A stretch of DNA of 64,000 bases from positions 2,604,001-2,668,000 of the forward strand of contig NZ_CP056122.1 in NCBI RefSeq assembly GCF_018219455.1. The letters are read 5' to 3'. The DNA comes from Moritella sp. 5. Lineage in GTDB: Bacteria; Pseudomonadota; Gammaproteobacteria; Enterobacterales; Moritellaceae. Positions 19,936-30,081 of the stretch are shown piece by piece (the first letter of the stretch is position 1; each line of letters begins with the position of its first letter). The notes below the pieces were generated by a model that searched no databases, had not been told where the DNA came from, and was given only the letters and a program-made list of their open reading frames with translations. Position numbers and translations under genes: made by a program.

Positions 19936-20184
19936 TAATATATAAAGCTCAGAAATAAGATAATAGCCGACTATTTTAGCGTATTTATGCCCTATTAAGT
20001 TAGTGAAATCGATCAAACCTTGCGGTAATGTTATTCAATCTTACTTTTTAATACTTAATATCATATATTTCCCTGCAAAAACGGCAGTGGAGCCATCGAC
20101 ATATAGCTTACCTGTGAATGAGTGAATACAGATCAAAATAATGAGGTTATACCCAATAATTCAACAGGTATACCTCGTATTATA

Positions 20185-20683
20185 TTATCTGTTCATCTTA
20201 ATATATCGTTGACCGAAGCGTCGAAACAAAGCAAAGCCAGTTAAGAAACCAAGTGATAATAAGCCAGTAGACCTGTTATAAAACCTGAGACATAAATACC
20301 ATCAGATGTTGTCACATCATTATCGCCCAGTTCATCTTGAATAAAGAAGCCTTGTGGTAAATCATTACCTAAGGCATTAACTTGGATGGCCGTGACAATA
20401 CCTTCAATTAGGAACGTTTCGTCTGAGATGTATTTTTCAGTTGTAGGATCTGTATAGGGAGAGGACCAACCATTTCCCTGAAGTGCCATAATTGTCGATT
20501 CGATAATAGTCTCAGGTTCCCCGCCATTATCAGAACCACCAGCAGATGAGTCTAACGAACCTAAGCCATCGCTATTATTCTTTGCCTTAACAAGCCAGTC
20601 TGATTCATTATATATAGTCGTAGCAATGCGACTTTGTCTTACTACCGGTAAGTACCTGTCACACCCGCGATAAGTACTCAGTC
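20185..20683 (-). pseudogene. Remnant of a surface-anchored extracellular nuclease (ExeM/NucH-like) with GlyGly-CTERM tail
   Basis: The frame from 20683 to 20241 reads as the N-terminal part of ExeM-type extracellular nucleases: a lamin-tail-like end (YNESDWLVKAKNNSDGLGS), then IEGIVTAIQ, GFFIQDELGDND and TSDGIYV. The next domains are missing. A frame shifted by one then reads STGLLSLGFLTGFALFRRFG and stops at 20185, a GlyGly-CTERM sorting tail (hydrophobic helix then RR). So the catalytic middle was deleted and the junction is out of frame. The left end touches the stop of the last T6SS accessory gene. No start codon is left at the 5' end except an internal ATG (20489). Confidence 0.7.
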
Positions 20684-21631
20684 ACTCCAGCGATAAATCG
20701 CTGCGCCAACATAGGGCAACGACGACGTATCAATTTGTAGGCTAGTTCCCTGCCAGATCTTCTGTTTATAATGATGATAACTGAGTAAAAAATGTAATAA
20801 GCTATAGCAAGCGCCAATATCGCCTTGCGTAATTTGTGGCGTTAAAAACCGAGTATTAGCATCGTAAAGCCCTGAAATCGCACAGAGTGTATTGTGGCCG
20901 ACTTGATCTAAGCTTTCATCTCCGGAATGACACAGTGACAAATACTGCACAGGTTGAGTTTGTTTAGCGACAAGATCCGCAATAATCGCAATTAAACCAC
21001 TTGGAGCATGTCGATCAATCACCACATCCATACCACAATCTAACACCTCTATACCCTGTGACAGCCGAGACAACACAATAAAGACAGCCCCTTCCGAAGC
21101 TGGTAATACAACAGAATCATAATCACTGAACTGACCGATAAACTTTAACAAGCCCTGTTCTGTCGCCCAACTGTCTACCGCACCAATCACCACCTGCTCC
21201 ATACCACTACTGAGTAATACGTCCGCTTGGCGCAATGCCTGATAAAACCCCGCACTCCCCAGCAAGTAATAATGACTATTAGAATGCCTTGTCCACGCAG
21301 GTAAAATAGCAATCACAGAATCAATCAAATTATTTTGCATCTGGCTAAATTTAGCATCGACATAAGGCAGTACCATCAATACCGGTGCATCTTGACTTAA
21401 TTCAATTAAATTCGAGTTGACTAACGCAGCGTTAATCAATATTTGCCATCGGTCAATACGGTTATCGGCCAATTCTGACTGAGTAAATACGACTTGTTTA
21501 ACGGGTTTAAATTGCGCGTATTCAGCAAGCTCTGTTAAGGCTATATCCGGTGTTAGCCCAGTCAAAACAGAATCGATTGAATTAGGATGACAACCAAATT
21601 CACCGGCATAATCGACTACCGTAAATTTCAT
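20678..21631 (-). CDS. T6SS-associated thiolase-fold (beta-ketoacyl-synthase-like) protein
   Basis: This 317-residue protein has a pattern like the thiolase/beta-ketoacyl synthase fold: LLSSGMEQVVIGAVDSW, then SEGAVFIVLSRL, then GDIGACYSLLHFLLSYH near the C-terminus. The region where the nucleophilic cysteine is expected reads LLGSAGFYQALRQA, with no cysteine, and the HGTGT region is also altered, so condensing activity is unlikely. It overlaps the preceding gene by four bases. Similar proteins occur beside PAAR and HEAT-like genes in other T6SS clusters (recalled, not checked). A scaffold or effector-loading role is possible; the function is unknown. Confidence 0.5.
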   Translation of the reverse strand: MKFTVVDYAGEFGCHPNSIDSVLTGLTPDIALTELAEYAQFKPVKQVVFTQSELADNRIDRWQILINAALVNSNLIELSQDAPVLMVLPYVDAKFSQMQNNLIDSVIAILPAWTRHSNSHYYLLGSAGFYQALRQADVLLSSGMEQVVIGAVDSWATEQGLLKFIGQFSDYDSVVLPASEGAVFIVLSRLSQGIEVLDCGMDVVIDRHAPSGLIAIIADLVAKQTQPVQYLSLCHSGDESLDQVGHNTLCAISGLYDANTRFLTPQITQGDIGACYSLLHFLLSYHHYKQKIWQGTSLQIDTSSLPYVGAAIYRWSD

Positions 21632-22776
21632 AGCATCCCTCCGATATTAAACCCTCGCGCATCCGTTAAACGATGTTCAGCCTTCATGCACCAATAGTGA
21701 TAAGCAGCAACCTCGCATTGAGAAATGTTTCCTTGCTGCCAGATAAAGTCTATATTTGATTCATTAATTGGTTTACCCGCCAATATACGCTCAGGGAATT
21801 CATCGCGGTGCAATATCCACCAATCACTCAATGACTGTTTCAACGCCACCAGCAAGTCTACTTGAGATTCAGGTTCGTACTCGCCATATAATTTAGCGGG
21901 TAGTTGCGTCTCTAAGTCAGCCCCTAATAAGGTATGCAAAGCAGCAAAAGCAGCGTGACTTAAAAAACCAGCGGTTAACATTTGGATCAACCAAGGAATA
22001 AATTGTTTATATCCGCTAAATGCCATGAGTGATAATACAAATTTGGCATTATCGTTATGGGCAGACAATTCATTGATTAAAGCCCCAACCAAACGGCTAT
22101 CTGCTTGAACAACATATTGTTTCAATAAATATTTGTCTGCTAATAACGCGCTGCATAATACAGGCAAGTTCACAGGAAAAGTGCCTCGACATAAGCTCAA
22201 TGCTAATAACTTTTTACTATTTTGCGCTGTCGTTTCTGCGTCTAAAAAGTGACTAGACCAGATATGTGATGCTTTGCCCAAATGCTGGTTAATAAAATGA
22301 ATGCAGGGCTTAATATTATCGACATGAAGAAAATTGAATTGATCGCTAATAACAGGCGTTGCGCTGGCGATAACACATAACAATTCTTGTGTTAACAAGC
22401 TCTGCTGTGCTGATGATTGTTTTGCTGTTGCTTCCAGTGTAATAAGCGCAGCAATTAACGCAGCACCATTATGATGTTGTGACCACCATTGCAGACAAAC
22501 CCTATCGCTACCATTAATCGCAGTGCGATGTTTTACGAGCTCCACTAATTCGGTGACCGTTTGCGCTAATAATAAGTCAAGCCAAGTGGGTTTATCTATA
22601 TCTAGCGATAATAATGCATCACCTTGCTGCGTTAATAAATAAAACCAACCTGCGGCTTGCTGGTCAAGTTGCTTGAGTTGTAAATGCGTTGACCAACAAT
22701 TATCAAAGCAACGTTCTCGCTGTTGAAAATAAGTTTCAGCCAGGCCAATCAACGAAAGTAGAGACTTTACATCCAT
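21628..22776 (-). CDS. T6SS-associated helical-repeat protein, TIGR02270-like
   Basis: This 382-residue protein is almost all helical, with HEAT-like repeats in the second half (ALSLCRGTFPVNLPVLCSAL, LVGALINELSAHNDNAKFVL, GYKQFIPWLIQML). The placement after PAAR and the ending RGFNIGGML fit the TIGR02270 family found in T6SS loci. It starts 8 bases after the PAAR gene and overlaps the thiolase-fold gene, so the three form a unit. It may act as an adaptor or chaperone for the spike. Family assignment is tentative. Confidence 0.5.
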   Translation of the reverse strand: MDVKSLLSLIGLAETYFQQRERCFDNCWSTHLQLKQLDQQAAGWFYLLTQQGDALLSLDIDKPTWLDLLLAQTVTELVELVKHRTAINGSDRVCLQWWSQHHNGAALIAALITLEATAKQSSAQQSLLTQELLCVIASATPVISDQFNFLHVDNIKPCIHFINQHLGKASHIWSSHFLDAETTAQNSKKLLALSLCRGTFPVNLPVLCSALLADKYLLKQYVVQADSRLVGALINELSAHNDNAKFVLSLMAFSGYKQFIPWLIQMLTAGFLSHAAFAALHTLLGADLETQLPAKLYGEYEPESQVDLLVALKQSLSDWWILHRDEFPERILAGKPINESNIDFIWQQGNISQCEVAAYHYWCMKAEHRLTDARGFNIGGML

Positions 22777-22784
22777 ATCAATCC

Positions 22785-23072
22785 CTAACCTATTAACACA
22801 GTCGGAACACCCGCAACAATTTTGCCACCATGTGCAGCGGCATCTCCCATTCGAGCAGCAGGTTTGCCATTAATGAGAACCGTCGAAGATCCTTTCACAA
22901 TCGTATCTGGTGGTCCACAGCATACCATTTTATCACCCAACCTTGCCGCTGGTAGTCCTCCAATCAGCACAGTAGGCGAACCGATGATCACAGGGCCTCC
23001 AATATGAGGCACTATTCCGCTAACTGCAGGGCATACATGAAAACTCGTCATTGTGGCCGCTGGCATTCCCAT
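22785..23072 (-). CDS. PAAR-domain spike tip protein
   Basis: A 95-residue stand-alone PAAR protein, the sharp cone that caps the VgrG trimer. The repeated PAAR motifs are visible (GSPTVLIGGLPAARLGD, GSSTVLINGKPAARMGD), with histidines and cysteines suited to the zinc site (Cys14 in FHVCPA, HGG). There is no C-terminal toxin extension, so it would carry separate effectors. It lies 36 bases after vgrG and 8 before the HEAT-like gene. Confidence 0.93.
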   Translation of the reverse strand: MGMPAATMTSFHVCPAVSGIVPHIGGPVIIGSPTVLIGGLPAARLGDKMVCCGPPDTIVKGSSTVLINGKPAARMGDAAAHGGKIVAGVPTVLIG

Positions 23073-23108
23073 AAAAATCCTTTTCTAAAACCAGATAATA
23101 AAATAAGT

Positions 23109-25010
23109 TTAATTAATTTTAACGACAGAACCTTTCACAACAACCATTGATCCTTCGATATTAGTTGCAGAGCCTTTAACTTTGACATTTGTGCCTGATA
23201 TTTCGATATTAACGCCAGAAAGCTTTATCGTTCCGTCACTTTTCATTAATAAGCTAGCCGATCCAACTTCAAGCTTAATCTCCGTTGCAGCCTTAAGTTT
23301 AAGTATATTGCCAACATCGAGCATATCGTTATTAGCGATCTTGCTATTACGGTCGTTATTGACGGTTTGCGTTTGATCATTGGTCACTGTCAATGTGTCA
23401 TTATTGGTGACCGTTGTTGTACGATCATTGCCTACAGTGTCGGTCTGATTATTAACGACCACTAATTTATGATCTTTCTCTGCACGCAAGCCTAACAATT
23501 CACTGCCTATTTTGTCTTCGAAAATCAGCTCGTTACAGTTTGCATTACCGTTAGTTGTTGTTGAGTGAGTCCTAATACCGCTTTGAGTTTTGTTGGCCGG
23601 TAAAGGATTGGCTGGCATTTGATCGCCATTATAAATAGCACCAATAACAATAGGCTGTGAAGCATCGCCATCTAAGAATGATACCAATACCTCCTGCCCT
23701 ACACGGGGATAAAAGAATGCGCCCCAGTTTTTACCCGCCCAATTTTGAGAAACTCGGATCCAACAAGAGCTATTCTCGTCTGATGTACCTAGCCTATCCC
23801 AATAAAATTTAACTTTAATGCGTCCGTAAGAATCAACATATATCTCGTCCGACGCAGCCCCCGTTACAATGGCTGTTTGCACACCACGAATGATTGGTTT
23901 ATTTATATTTATAATCGGCTGATAGTTTGGCGTATTTTCAACACAACAAAAATTAGAATTGATCTCCATGCCATTTTTTGAATTAACATCAAGCTGCGAA
24001 CCTTGACTCGCCATAAAATGGTTGCGTGTAATAAGGAATTCAGGCCCCACAAGGCTTTGTGTTGCGTGCTTAGAAAAAGCAATCACCTTACCACTTTCAA
24101 TCGTCACATAATTTGAGCTGGCTTTAAAAATAGCTTTGTTTGATTGTAATTGTTCTAAGTGTGTTGCTGAAAATGAATTTGATGCGGCTAAATTTTTATG
24201 CCCAGAAACATATTCAAAATGTTCTAAATTATCCTGCCCTGTAAACTCAGCATTAACTGAACTACCGTCAATGTTCATTAAGGGCTGTTCAAAGTTAATC
24301 GCTCTTAAGCTCACCTTACCGGGTTTAACTGCGGCCAATGACGACCAAGTGGAGACATAAGCATGAGAAATAATGTCATCTGATTGTAGCAAAGGACTTT
24401 CTGCACAGTTCACATGTGAAGTCGTTGAATTTGCTAATATAACGGAATTAGATCCACTGCTTTGCTTAAAGTAAAAATATATACCTTCCTGAGCAAATAA
24501 TCGAGTCAAAAGTTGATAATCAGTTTCATGATACTGAACGCAGTATTCATAGGGCTTAAATGTAGTACCTGCATTGTTAACAAACTGAATATTATGCTCA
24601 GGAAATATTAATGACGCAATATCGATAACGGAGAGGTCTTGAAAGATACGGCAATTACTTCGCATAGTTGCTAACCAAAGCTGCGGTGAAATAATTAAGG
24701 TATAACGGTAATATTTACTGGTATTATTCAGTGCTTCATAAGATTGCCCCTGAGAACTGATACTCGTTACAAGACCATTAAAATTTCTTGTGTAGTTGCC
24801 AGAAGAATCTTTAACAGCAAGTTCAATGGTTACCGATTGACCCAGTAGCGCTTGGTAATCCAGCTCACTATTTGTGGTATACACCGAGGCATTAATTTCG
24901 TACAAAGCAGATATGCTTTCTTGCATTGATACGGCCGTAATATGTAAGGCGTCACCACCCAATGGTGTGGTGATTTTCATCATTGAATGTTGTTGAGTAG
25001 CCGCTGCCAT
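23109..25010 (-). CDS. vgrG: Type VI secretion spike protein VgrG (TssI)
   Basis: About 633 residues. It has the gp27-like base (about 1-380), the gp5-like OB fold with the family signature (ASDEIYVDSYGRIKVKFYWD, then SCWIRVSQNWAGKNWGAFF and GQEVLVSFLDGD), and a C-terminal beta-helix with short tandem repeats of the type NDxTxTV (about 535-590). There is no effector domain after the needle. The ATG at 25010 has AGGA 7 bases upstream; the longer frame from 25052 adds 14 residues with poor support. The gene follows hcp closely and precedes PAAR. Confidence 0.95.
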   Translation of the reverse strand: MAAATQQHSMMKITTPLGGDALHITAVSMQESISALYEINASVYTTNSELDYQALLGQSVTIELAVKDSSGNYTRNFNGLVTSISSQGQSYEALNNTSKYYRYTLIISPQLWLATMRSNCRIFQDLSVIDIASLIFPEHNIQFVNNAGTTFKPYEYCVQYHETDYQLLTRLFAQEGIYFYFKQSSGSNSVILANSTTSHVNCAESPLLQSDDIISHAYVSTWSSLAAVKPGKVSLRAINFEQPLMNIDGSSVNAEFTGQDNLEHFEYVSGHKNLAASNSFSATHLEQLQSNKAIFKASSNYVTIESGKVIAFSKHATQSLVGPEFLITRNHFMASQGSQLDVNSKNGMEINSNFCCVENTPNYQPIININKPIIRGVQTAIVTGAASDEIYVDSYGRIKVKFYWDRLGTSDENSSCWIRVSQNWAGKNWGAFFYPRVGQEVLVSFLDGDASQPIVIGAIYNGDQMPANPLPANKTQSGIRTHSTTTNGNANCNELIFEDKIGSELLGLRAEKDHKLVVVNNQTDTVGNDRTTTVTNNDTLTVTNDQTQTVNNDRNSKIANNDMLDVGNILKLKAATEIKLEVGSASLLMKSDGTIKLSGVNIEISGTNVKVKGSATNIEGSMVVVKGSVVKIN

Positions 25011-25086
25011 TTTATTTCCTAACTGAACAAGTGTAACGAAACAGTTGGGCAACTGTTTAAGTCACCCAACTGTGAAACCAGCAAAC

Positions 25087-25566
25087 TTACATTTGTTGGC
25101 CAGTTACACCGCTGTAACCATATACAAGTGGTGCTTGTACATTGTTCTGATCATCAGTCGGCGTTACAGTCATCATCATTTCTGTATAACTAATTGTAAT
25201 CGTTTCTAAAGGACGGTCACCTTGAACAGAAACTTGGTAGCCGCTGATCATTGCATCTGTAAGTTCAATTTTCATGATCTCTTCGATGCCTTTACCCTGC
25301 TTAGTAATGTGGAAGATTGCACTTTTACCTTTACCAATTGTCGATTCTTTAAATAGCTCAGGTGACGCTTTATCCTGTAATTTTGTAATCGTTATATCAT
25401 TAAGCTTTGCAGAACTTGCTTCACGATCTTGCGCAGTACCAGTATAAGAACTTAATACACGAGTTGTACCGAAGTCTAACGATAATACTGTGATTAAATC
25501 TGGGAATTCTTTAGCAGTAGATTCACCAGCAATCCCTTCATAATTTAAATACGTATTTGCTTGCAT
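25087..25566 (-). CDS. hcp: Hcp tube protein (TssD)
   Basis: The 159-residue protein has the typical length and beta-barrel pattern of Hcp (MQANTYLNYEGIAGESTAKE at the start, ITKQGKGIEEIMKIELTDAM in the second half). Hcp hexamers stack into the inner tube pushed out by the contractile sheath. AAAGGATG lies just before the ATG. Two hundred bases of upstream AT-rich DNA suggest its own promoter, in keeping with the high demand for Hcp. Confidence 0.95.
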   Translation of the reverse strand: MQANTYLNYEGIAGESTAKEFPDLITVLSLDFGTTRVLSSYTGTAQDREASSAKLNDITITKLQDKASPELFKESTIGKGKSAIFHITKQGKGIEEIMKIELTDAMISGYQVSVQGDRPLETITISYTEMMMTVTPTDDQNNVQAPLVYGYSGVTGQQM

Positions 25567-25643
25567 TTTATCATCCTTTTAAATTGCTTAAATAAGCTTT
25601 TCATTACAATAGTTTTATCAAAAAAACCATCTCTAAAATATAT

Positions 25644-25659
25644 TTCAAATTACCAGCCA
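25644..25659 (-). promoter_or_regulatory. Possible sigma-54-like promoter upstream of hcp
   Basis: On the minus strand TGGC-N7-TTTGAA resembles the -24/-12 consensus (TGGCAC-N5-TTGC) but the key GC at -12 reads GA. It lies 78 bases before hcp. In several vibrios hcp operons depend on sigma-54. No sigma-54 activator gene is present in the window, so this is weak. Confidence 0.25.
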
Positions 25660-25801
25660 GTTTACTTAACACTATAATAAATAAACAAATCTGCGCTTCA
25701 ACAGCTGATTACATTATCTAAATTACCACTCTGTAATACAAGTTTTCCAAGTATGCTTTCACCCTATAAAAAGAATGGTTTTCTATCTCATACTTTTCGT
25801 T

Positions 25802-28399
25802 CTAAATGAGCGTGATAATGAATTTTTCTTCATTCGTAATAACGTTTATTTGACTAAATTCAACCTGTTTAGTCATTGCTTCCAATACTTGTACTGATAT
25901 TTCGGGTAACAAGGTATTTTGTAGATAGTTATGGATTGTACGGGCACCTGATGCCACGTCATGACAACGACTGACAATTTGAGTAATTACTTCATTATCA
26001 ACTGTAAAATCAGCATTGTGATTACGACGAATTCGCGCAGCCAAACGATTTATTTGTAATTGAGCAATCGTACTTAACATGTCATCCGTTAACGGCACAA
26101 ACGGAATTATGTTTGCACGTCCTAAGAACGCGGGTTTAAATACCGCGGTTAAATCTGCTTTAATACAATCTAGCAAGCTTTCTAACTCAGGGGCAGTGTC
26201 TGGATCGGCAAACAAGCCTGTTATCGTGTCAGTACCTACATTGGATGTCATGATAATGATGGTATTTTTAAAATCGATATCTCGCCCTTCACCATCCTTA
26301 ACACAGCCCTTGTCGAAGATCTGATAAAAGATATCTTGTACGCCAGGTGCTGCTTTATCCATTTCATCGAGTAACACCACACTGTAAGGATTACGGCGAA
26401 CAGCTTCGGTTAATACGCCGCCCTCACCAAAACCAACATAGCCGGGAGGTGAACCAAGAAGCAGTGATACTTTATGCTCTTCTTTATATTCAGACATATT
26501 AATCGTGATAATATTTTCTTCACTGCCATAAACCTGCTCGGCAAGTGTGAGCGCGGTTTCCGTTTTACCGACACCACTTGGGCCCGTTAACATGAAAATA
26601 CCATTGGGTTTACTTTCATCACTGAGTTGCGCACGCGAGATTTGAACTGTTTTAGCAATCATATCAATCGCATGATCTTGACCGATAACACGTGACTTCA
26701 TTTCGTCACTGAGGTTAAGCACTGTTTCCAGTTCATCTTGCTCCATTTTACCTAATGGGATACCTGTCCAGTCAGAAATGACTTCACAAATAACTTGTTC
26801 ATCAACCTGCCAGTAGACCATGGTATTTTTAGCTTGGTGTAATTGTGCTTTTAACGCTTTAAGTCGAGTATATTTTTCTTCTTCTGCGCCATTTTCATGA
26901 ATATCTGCAATTTGTTGTTGAATAGCTTTTACTAATTCTGATTGCGCTTGCCAAGCTTGTTTCTCAATAGCTAAGTTATCTTGTATGCCAGTAAGGCTCG
27001 TTTGTAACATGCTAATTGTGTCACGATGATCATCGCCAGATAACTGCTCACGCACAAGCAGTTTAATTTCAACTTCAAGCTGCGCTTGCTGACGTTGTAA
27101 ATCTTCAACTAAACCCGGTGTTGCAGCTTGACTAATTGCAACGCGAGCACAAGCGGTATCCAATAAGGCCACTGCTTTGTCCGGTAATTGACGGCCGTTT
27201 ATATAGCGTTTAGATAAGGCCACAGCGGCTTGAAGGGCATCTGCAGTGATAACAACATCATGGTGTTGCTCCATGACAGGTAAAATACCACGCAACATAG
27301 TGACTGCAGTTGGAACAGAAGGCTCTTCTATCTTAACAACTTGGAAACGACGGGTTAATGCCGGATCTTTTTCGAAATACTTTTTGTATTCAACCCAGGT
27401 TGTTGCTGCGATAGTACGTAACTCACCACGAGCTAGCGCAGGTTTGAGGATATTTGCTGCGTCATTTTGACCTGCCGCGCCACCAGCACCAATCATGGTA
27501 TGTGCTTCATCAATGAATAAGATGATCGGGTTTGCAGATTGTTTTACTTCATTTAATACCGCTTTAAGGCGGTTTTCAAACTCACCTTTCATCCCTGCAC
27601 CCGCTTGCAGTAGTGCTAAATCCAGTTCGCGTAATTGCACATGCTGTAGGCTTTCAGGGACATCTTTAGCTACAATACGTTGCGCGAGCCCTTCGACAAC
27701 TGCGGTTTTACCAACACCTGCATCTCCGGTTAATATTGGATTATTTTGACGTCGTCGGGTAAGAATATCGACCATTTGTCTTATTTCTGGGTCACGCCCT
27801 AAAATAGGGTCCATCTTGCCGCTACGGGCTTTTTGCGTTAAATCAACCGTAAATTGGTCTAACGATGGTGTTTTACTGTTTGTTGTAACGCCAGCATTAG
27901 ACACACCAACAAGGCTGTTTTGCTCTGTCGATTTTTCGGTGATGATAGACCAATTATCACGAATTAAGGCTGCTGATAATCGTTCAAATTGGCGAACATG
28001 ACGAGACAACATCGCATTAATACTGTCGTCACTAAGCAGTGTATAAAGAATAATACCGGAACGGATCTGCTGTTCGTCAAACTCAATCGTCGCATTTAAC
28101 CAAGCTTGCCTTAACAAGGTGATGATATGCGGAGAGAGGCTTGGCGCTGCGCTATTCCCGGTTTTTTGTCGTTCTAATGATAAATTAAGTTCATTGATAA
28201 GCACTTGTACATCGATGCCCTGCAGCTGACAGATTATTCCTATATCATCTTGTTTCTCTTCTACCAGCTGTAATAGCCAGTGTTCTATCTCAACCGTAAA
28301 TTGACTACGCGAGTGACAAAGTCCCGCAGCACCTTCTAGTGCCTTCTTCCCGCTTTGGTTTAATTTATCCACTAGGTGTTTTAACGACATCGTTGACAT
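25802..28399 (-). CDS. clpV: T6SS sheath-recycling ATPase ClpV (TssH)
   Basis: This 865-residue AAA+ unfoldase of the Clp/Hsp100 type disassembles the contracted TssB-TssC sheath. It has an N-domain (about 1-160), the first ATPase module with Walker A GDAGVGKT (about 215-222) and Walker B LFIDEAH, a middle coiled coil (about 410-530), and the second ATPase module with GPSGVGKT (about 605) and LLDEMDKA. The C-terminal domain is short. It is transcribed toward hcp with a 235-base gap, and sits apart from the structural genes, next to two genes on the other strand. Confidence 0.96.
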   Translation of the reverse strand: MSTMSLKHLVDKLNQSGKKALEGAAGLCHSRSQFTVEIEHWLLQLVEEKQDDIGIICQLQGIDVQVLINELNLSLERQKTGNSAAPSLSPHIITLLRQAWLNATIEFDEQQIRSGIILYTLLSDDSINAMLSRHVRQFERLSAALIRDNWSIITEKSTEQNSLVGVSNAGVTTNSKTPSLDQFTVDLTQKARSGKMDPILGRDPEIRQMVDILTRRRQNNPILTGDAGVGKTAVVEGLAQRIVAKDVPESLQHVQLRELDLALLQAGAGMKGEFENRLKAVLNEVKQSANPIILFIDEAHTMIGAGGAAGQNDAANILKPALARGELRTIAATTWVEYKKYFEKDPALTRRFQVVKIEEPSVPTAVTMLRGILPVMEQHHDVVITADALQAAVALSKRYINGRQLPDKAVALLDTACARVAISQAATPGLVEDLQRQQAQLEVEIKLLVREQLSGDDHRDTISMLQTSLTGIQDNLAIEKQAWQAQSELVKAIQQQIADIHENGAEEEKYTRLKALKAQLHQAKNTMVYWQVDEQVICEVISDWTGIPLGKMEQDELETVLNLSDEMKSRVIGQDHAIDMIAKTVQISRAQLSDESKPNGIFMLTGPSGVGKTETALTLAEQVYGSEENIITINMSEYKEEHKVSLLLGSPPGYVGFGEGGVLTEAVRRNPYSVVLLDEMDKAAPGVQDIFYQIFDKGCVKDGEGRDIDFKNTIIIMTSNVGTDTITGLFADPDTAPELESLLDCIKADLTAVFKPAFLGRANIIPFVPLTDDMLSTIAQLQINRLAARIRRNHNADFTVDNEVITQIVSRCHDVASGARTIHNYLQNTLLPEISVQVLEAMTKQVEFSQINVITNEEKFIITLI

Positions 28400-28593
28400 G
28401 TAAAATCCTTTTAATCCATCAAATTAACACATCAATGGTATGAACTTTAGGCTTAATTAACAATCGGTTAGAGGTATGAAAAAAGGTTGAAAAATATCGT
28501 CTAAACAAGTTAAAGTAATACAAGTGATAAATTTCACTTCATCATTAAAAAGAGCATTATTTTCATCTGTTCTTGCTTGTTAAGGAGCTATAA

Positions 28594-30081
28594 ATCAAAC
28601 ACGCCATTAAGAATAAAAAACGTTATTTTTCTTCGTTTTTCAATACCTCGCTGCTTTCTGCGTGTTTGCTGACATTTACGTGCGCAGCTCAAACTAACGC
28701 CGATGCGCCCAAAAATATTGAAAACAATCTAAAAAACATTTTTAAGATTGTTGGTGAACCAGACGCAAGTATCTCTATAATTGACAGTATGAATAAAACA
28801 AATTTACCAGGCCTTAGTGTTGCGGTAATTCATAAAGGAAAAATCGATTGGGCAAAAGGTTATGGTATTGCGAATGCAACATTGAAGGTGAACACTGACA
28901 CTCTATTCCAAGCAGCATCAATCAGCAAACCAGTTGCCGCCCTAGCTGCTCTGAAATTGGTTGAACAAGGGAAGTTGAAACTAGATGTAGATGTCAATCA
29001 ATACCTAAAAGGTTGGAAGGTTGAAGGAAGCCAACTGACCAAAGAAAACCCCGTCACACTACGCCACTTACTTACTCATAATGCAGGCCTTAGCGTTCCG
29101 GGTTTTCCAGGGTACGCAACTGGTAGTAAACTTCCAAGTACAATTGATATTCTTAGTGGTAAGGGAAACACTCACAAAGTTGAAGTTAATCAGCTACCAG
29201 GAAAAAATTGGCGATATTCCGGAGGTGGCTATACTGTCATCCAAAAAATAGTCGAAGACATTACAGGGCTTTCTTTTTCAGAATATGCCGATAATCAAAT
29301 TCTTAAGCCAATGGGGATGACAAGTAGTACATTCAAGCATGTATTGCCTATGATGTTAAAGCAGCGTGCAAGTGCAGCTTATGACCAGAATGGACAAATG
29401 TACCCCGCGATTTATAATGATTACCCAGAGAAGGCTGCTGCCGGCCTATGGACTACACCATCAGATTTAGCTTTATATGTCATGCATATGCAATCAATAA
29501 TAGCGGGAAAAACCGATGGGATATTAAAGAAATCGACAGTAGAGTCTATTTTTATCAAGCATCAAGGTGATTGGGGACTCGGTCCATCTATAAGACAGGT
29601 TAACAACCAAATTATCTTTGGTCACGACGGTAAAAACCTTGGTTTTACTAATGACTTTAACGCTTTCGTAAATGAAGGTGAAGGCATCATAGTGATGAGT
29701 AATGGAGACAGTGGTAGTTTAACGAATATGAAGGTTATGATGGCTATCTCCAAATATTATGAAATGGGCATGTACAAACGAAAGTCCATTGATGTATTCA
29801 ATGTTCCTCTTGATAAACTTAAAGAGTTTACAGGAAAGTATAAAATGTCCACTAATATTGGTTATTCTGGAGACTACATTGTAGACATTAGAGTTATCGA
29901 TGAAAAATTACAATTTAAGGCACCAGATGAAGAAAAATTTTCACGTTTATACCCTGTTGAGGAAGCAAAATTCATTGAGGTAGAGTCCAAGTTTAACCCA
30001 TACGTTTTCCATAAAGATGACGTTGGTAGAGTTATTGGCATAACGGTAGCGGATAAGTTTAAATTTGAGAAGATAAGCTAA
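28594..30081 (+). CDS. Secreted beta-lactamase-fold serine hydrolase, start codon unclear
   Basis: The protein has the class C beta-lactamase/esterase fold: SxxK nucleophile motif (ASISKPVAAL), a Y-S-G motif (WRYSGGGY) in the YxN position, and HxG (FGHDGKN) for KTG. A further beta-sheet domain of about 100 residues follows. It probably hydrolyses an ester or peptide in the periplasm or outside. The reading frame extends upstream of TTG 28666 through a good signal peptide (KHAIKNKKRYFSS, then a hydrophobic stretch to CAAQ). AAGGAG (28582-28587) sits 6 bases before ATC at 28594, where ATG would be expected. Either ATC is used, or the start was lost and TTG gives a shortened signal. It stands against the T6SS direction. 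Confidence 0.8.
   Translation: MKHAIKNKKRYFSSFFNTSLLSACLLTFTCAAQTNADAPKNIENNLKNIFKIVGEPDASISIIDSMNKTNLPGLSVAVIHKGKIDWAKGYGIANATLKVNTDTLFQAASISKPVAALAALKLVEQGKLKLDVDVNQYLKGWKVEGSQLTKENPVTLRHLLTHNAGLSVPGFPGYATGSKLPSTIDILSGKGNTHKVEVNQLPGKNWRYSGGGYTVIQKIVEDITGLSFSEYADNQILKPMGMTSSTFKHVLPMMLKQRASAAYDQNGQMYPAIYNDYPEKAAAGLWTTPSDLALYVMHMQSIIAGKTDGILKKSTVESIFIKHQGDWGLGPSIRQVNNQIIFGHDGKNLGFTNDFNAFVNEGEGIIVMSNGDSGSLTNMKVMMAISKYYEMGMYKRKSIDVFNVPLDKLKEFTGKYKMSTNIGYSGDYIVDIRVIDEKLQFKAPDEEKFSRLYPVEEAKFIEVESKFNPYVFHKDDVGRVIGITVADKFKFEKIS

Noticed and set aside
20241-20489. An intact 82-residue gene
   Set aside because: Sequence is a fragment of a large extracellular nuclease; the frame continues upstream of the ATG, and the GlyGly-CTERM tail follows in another frame.
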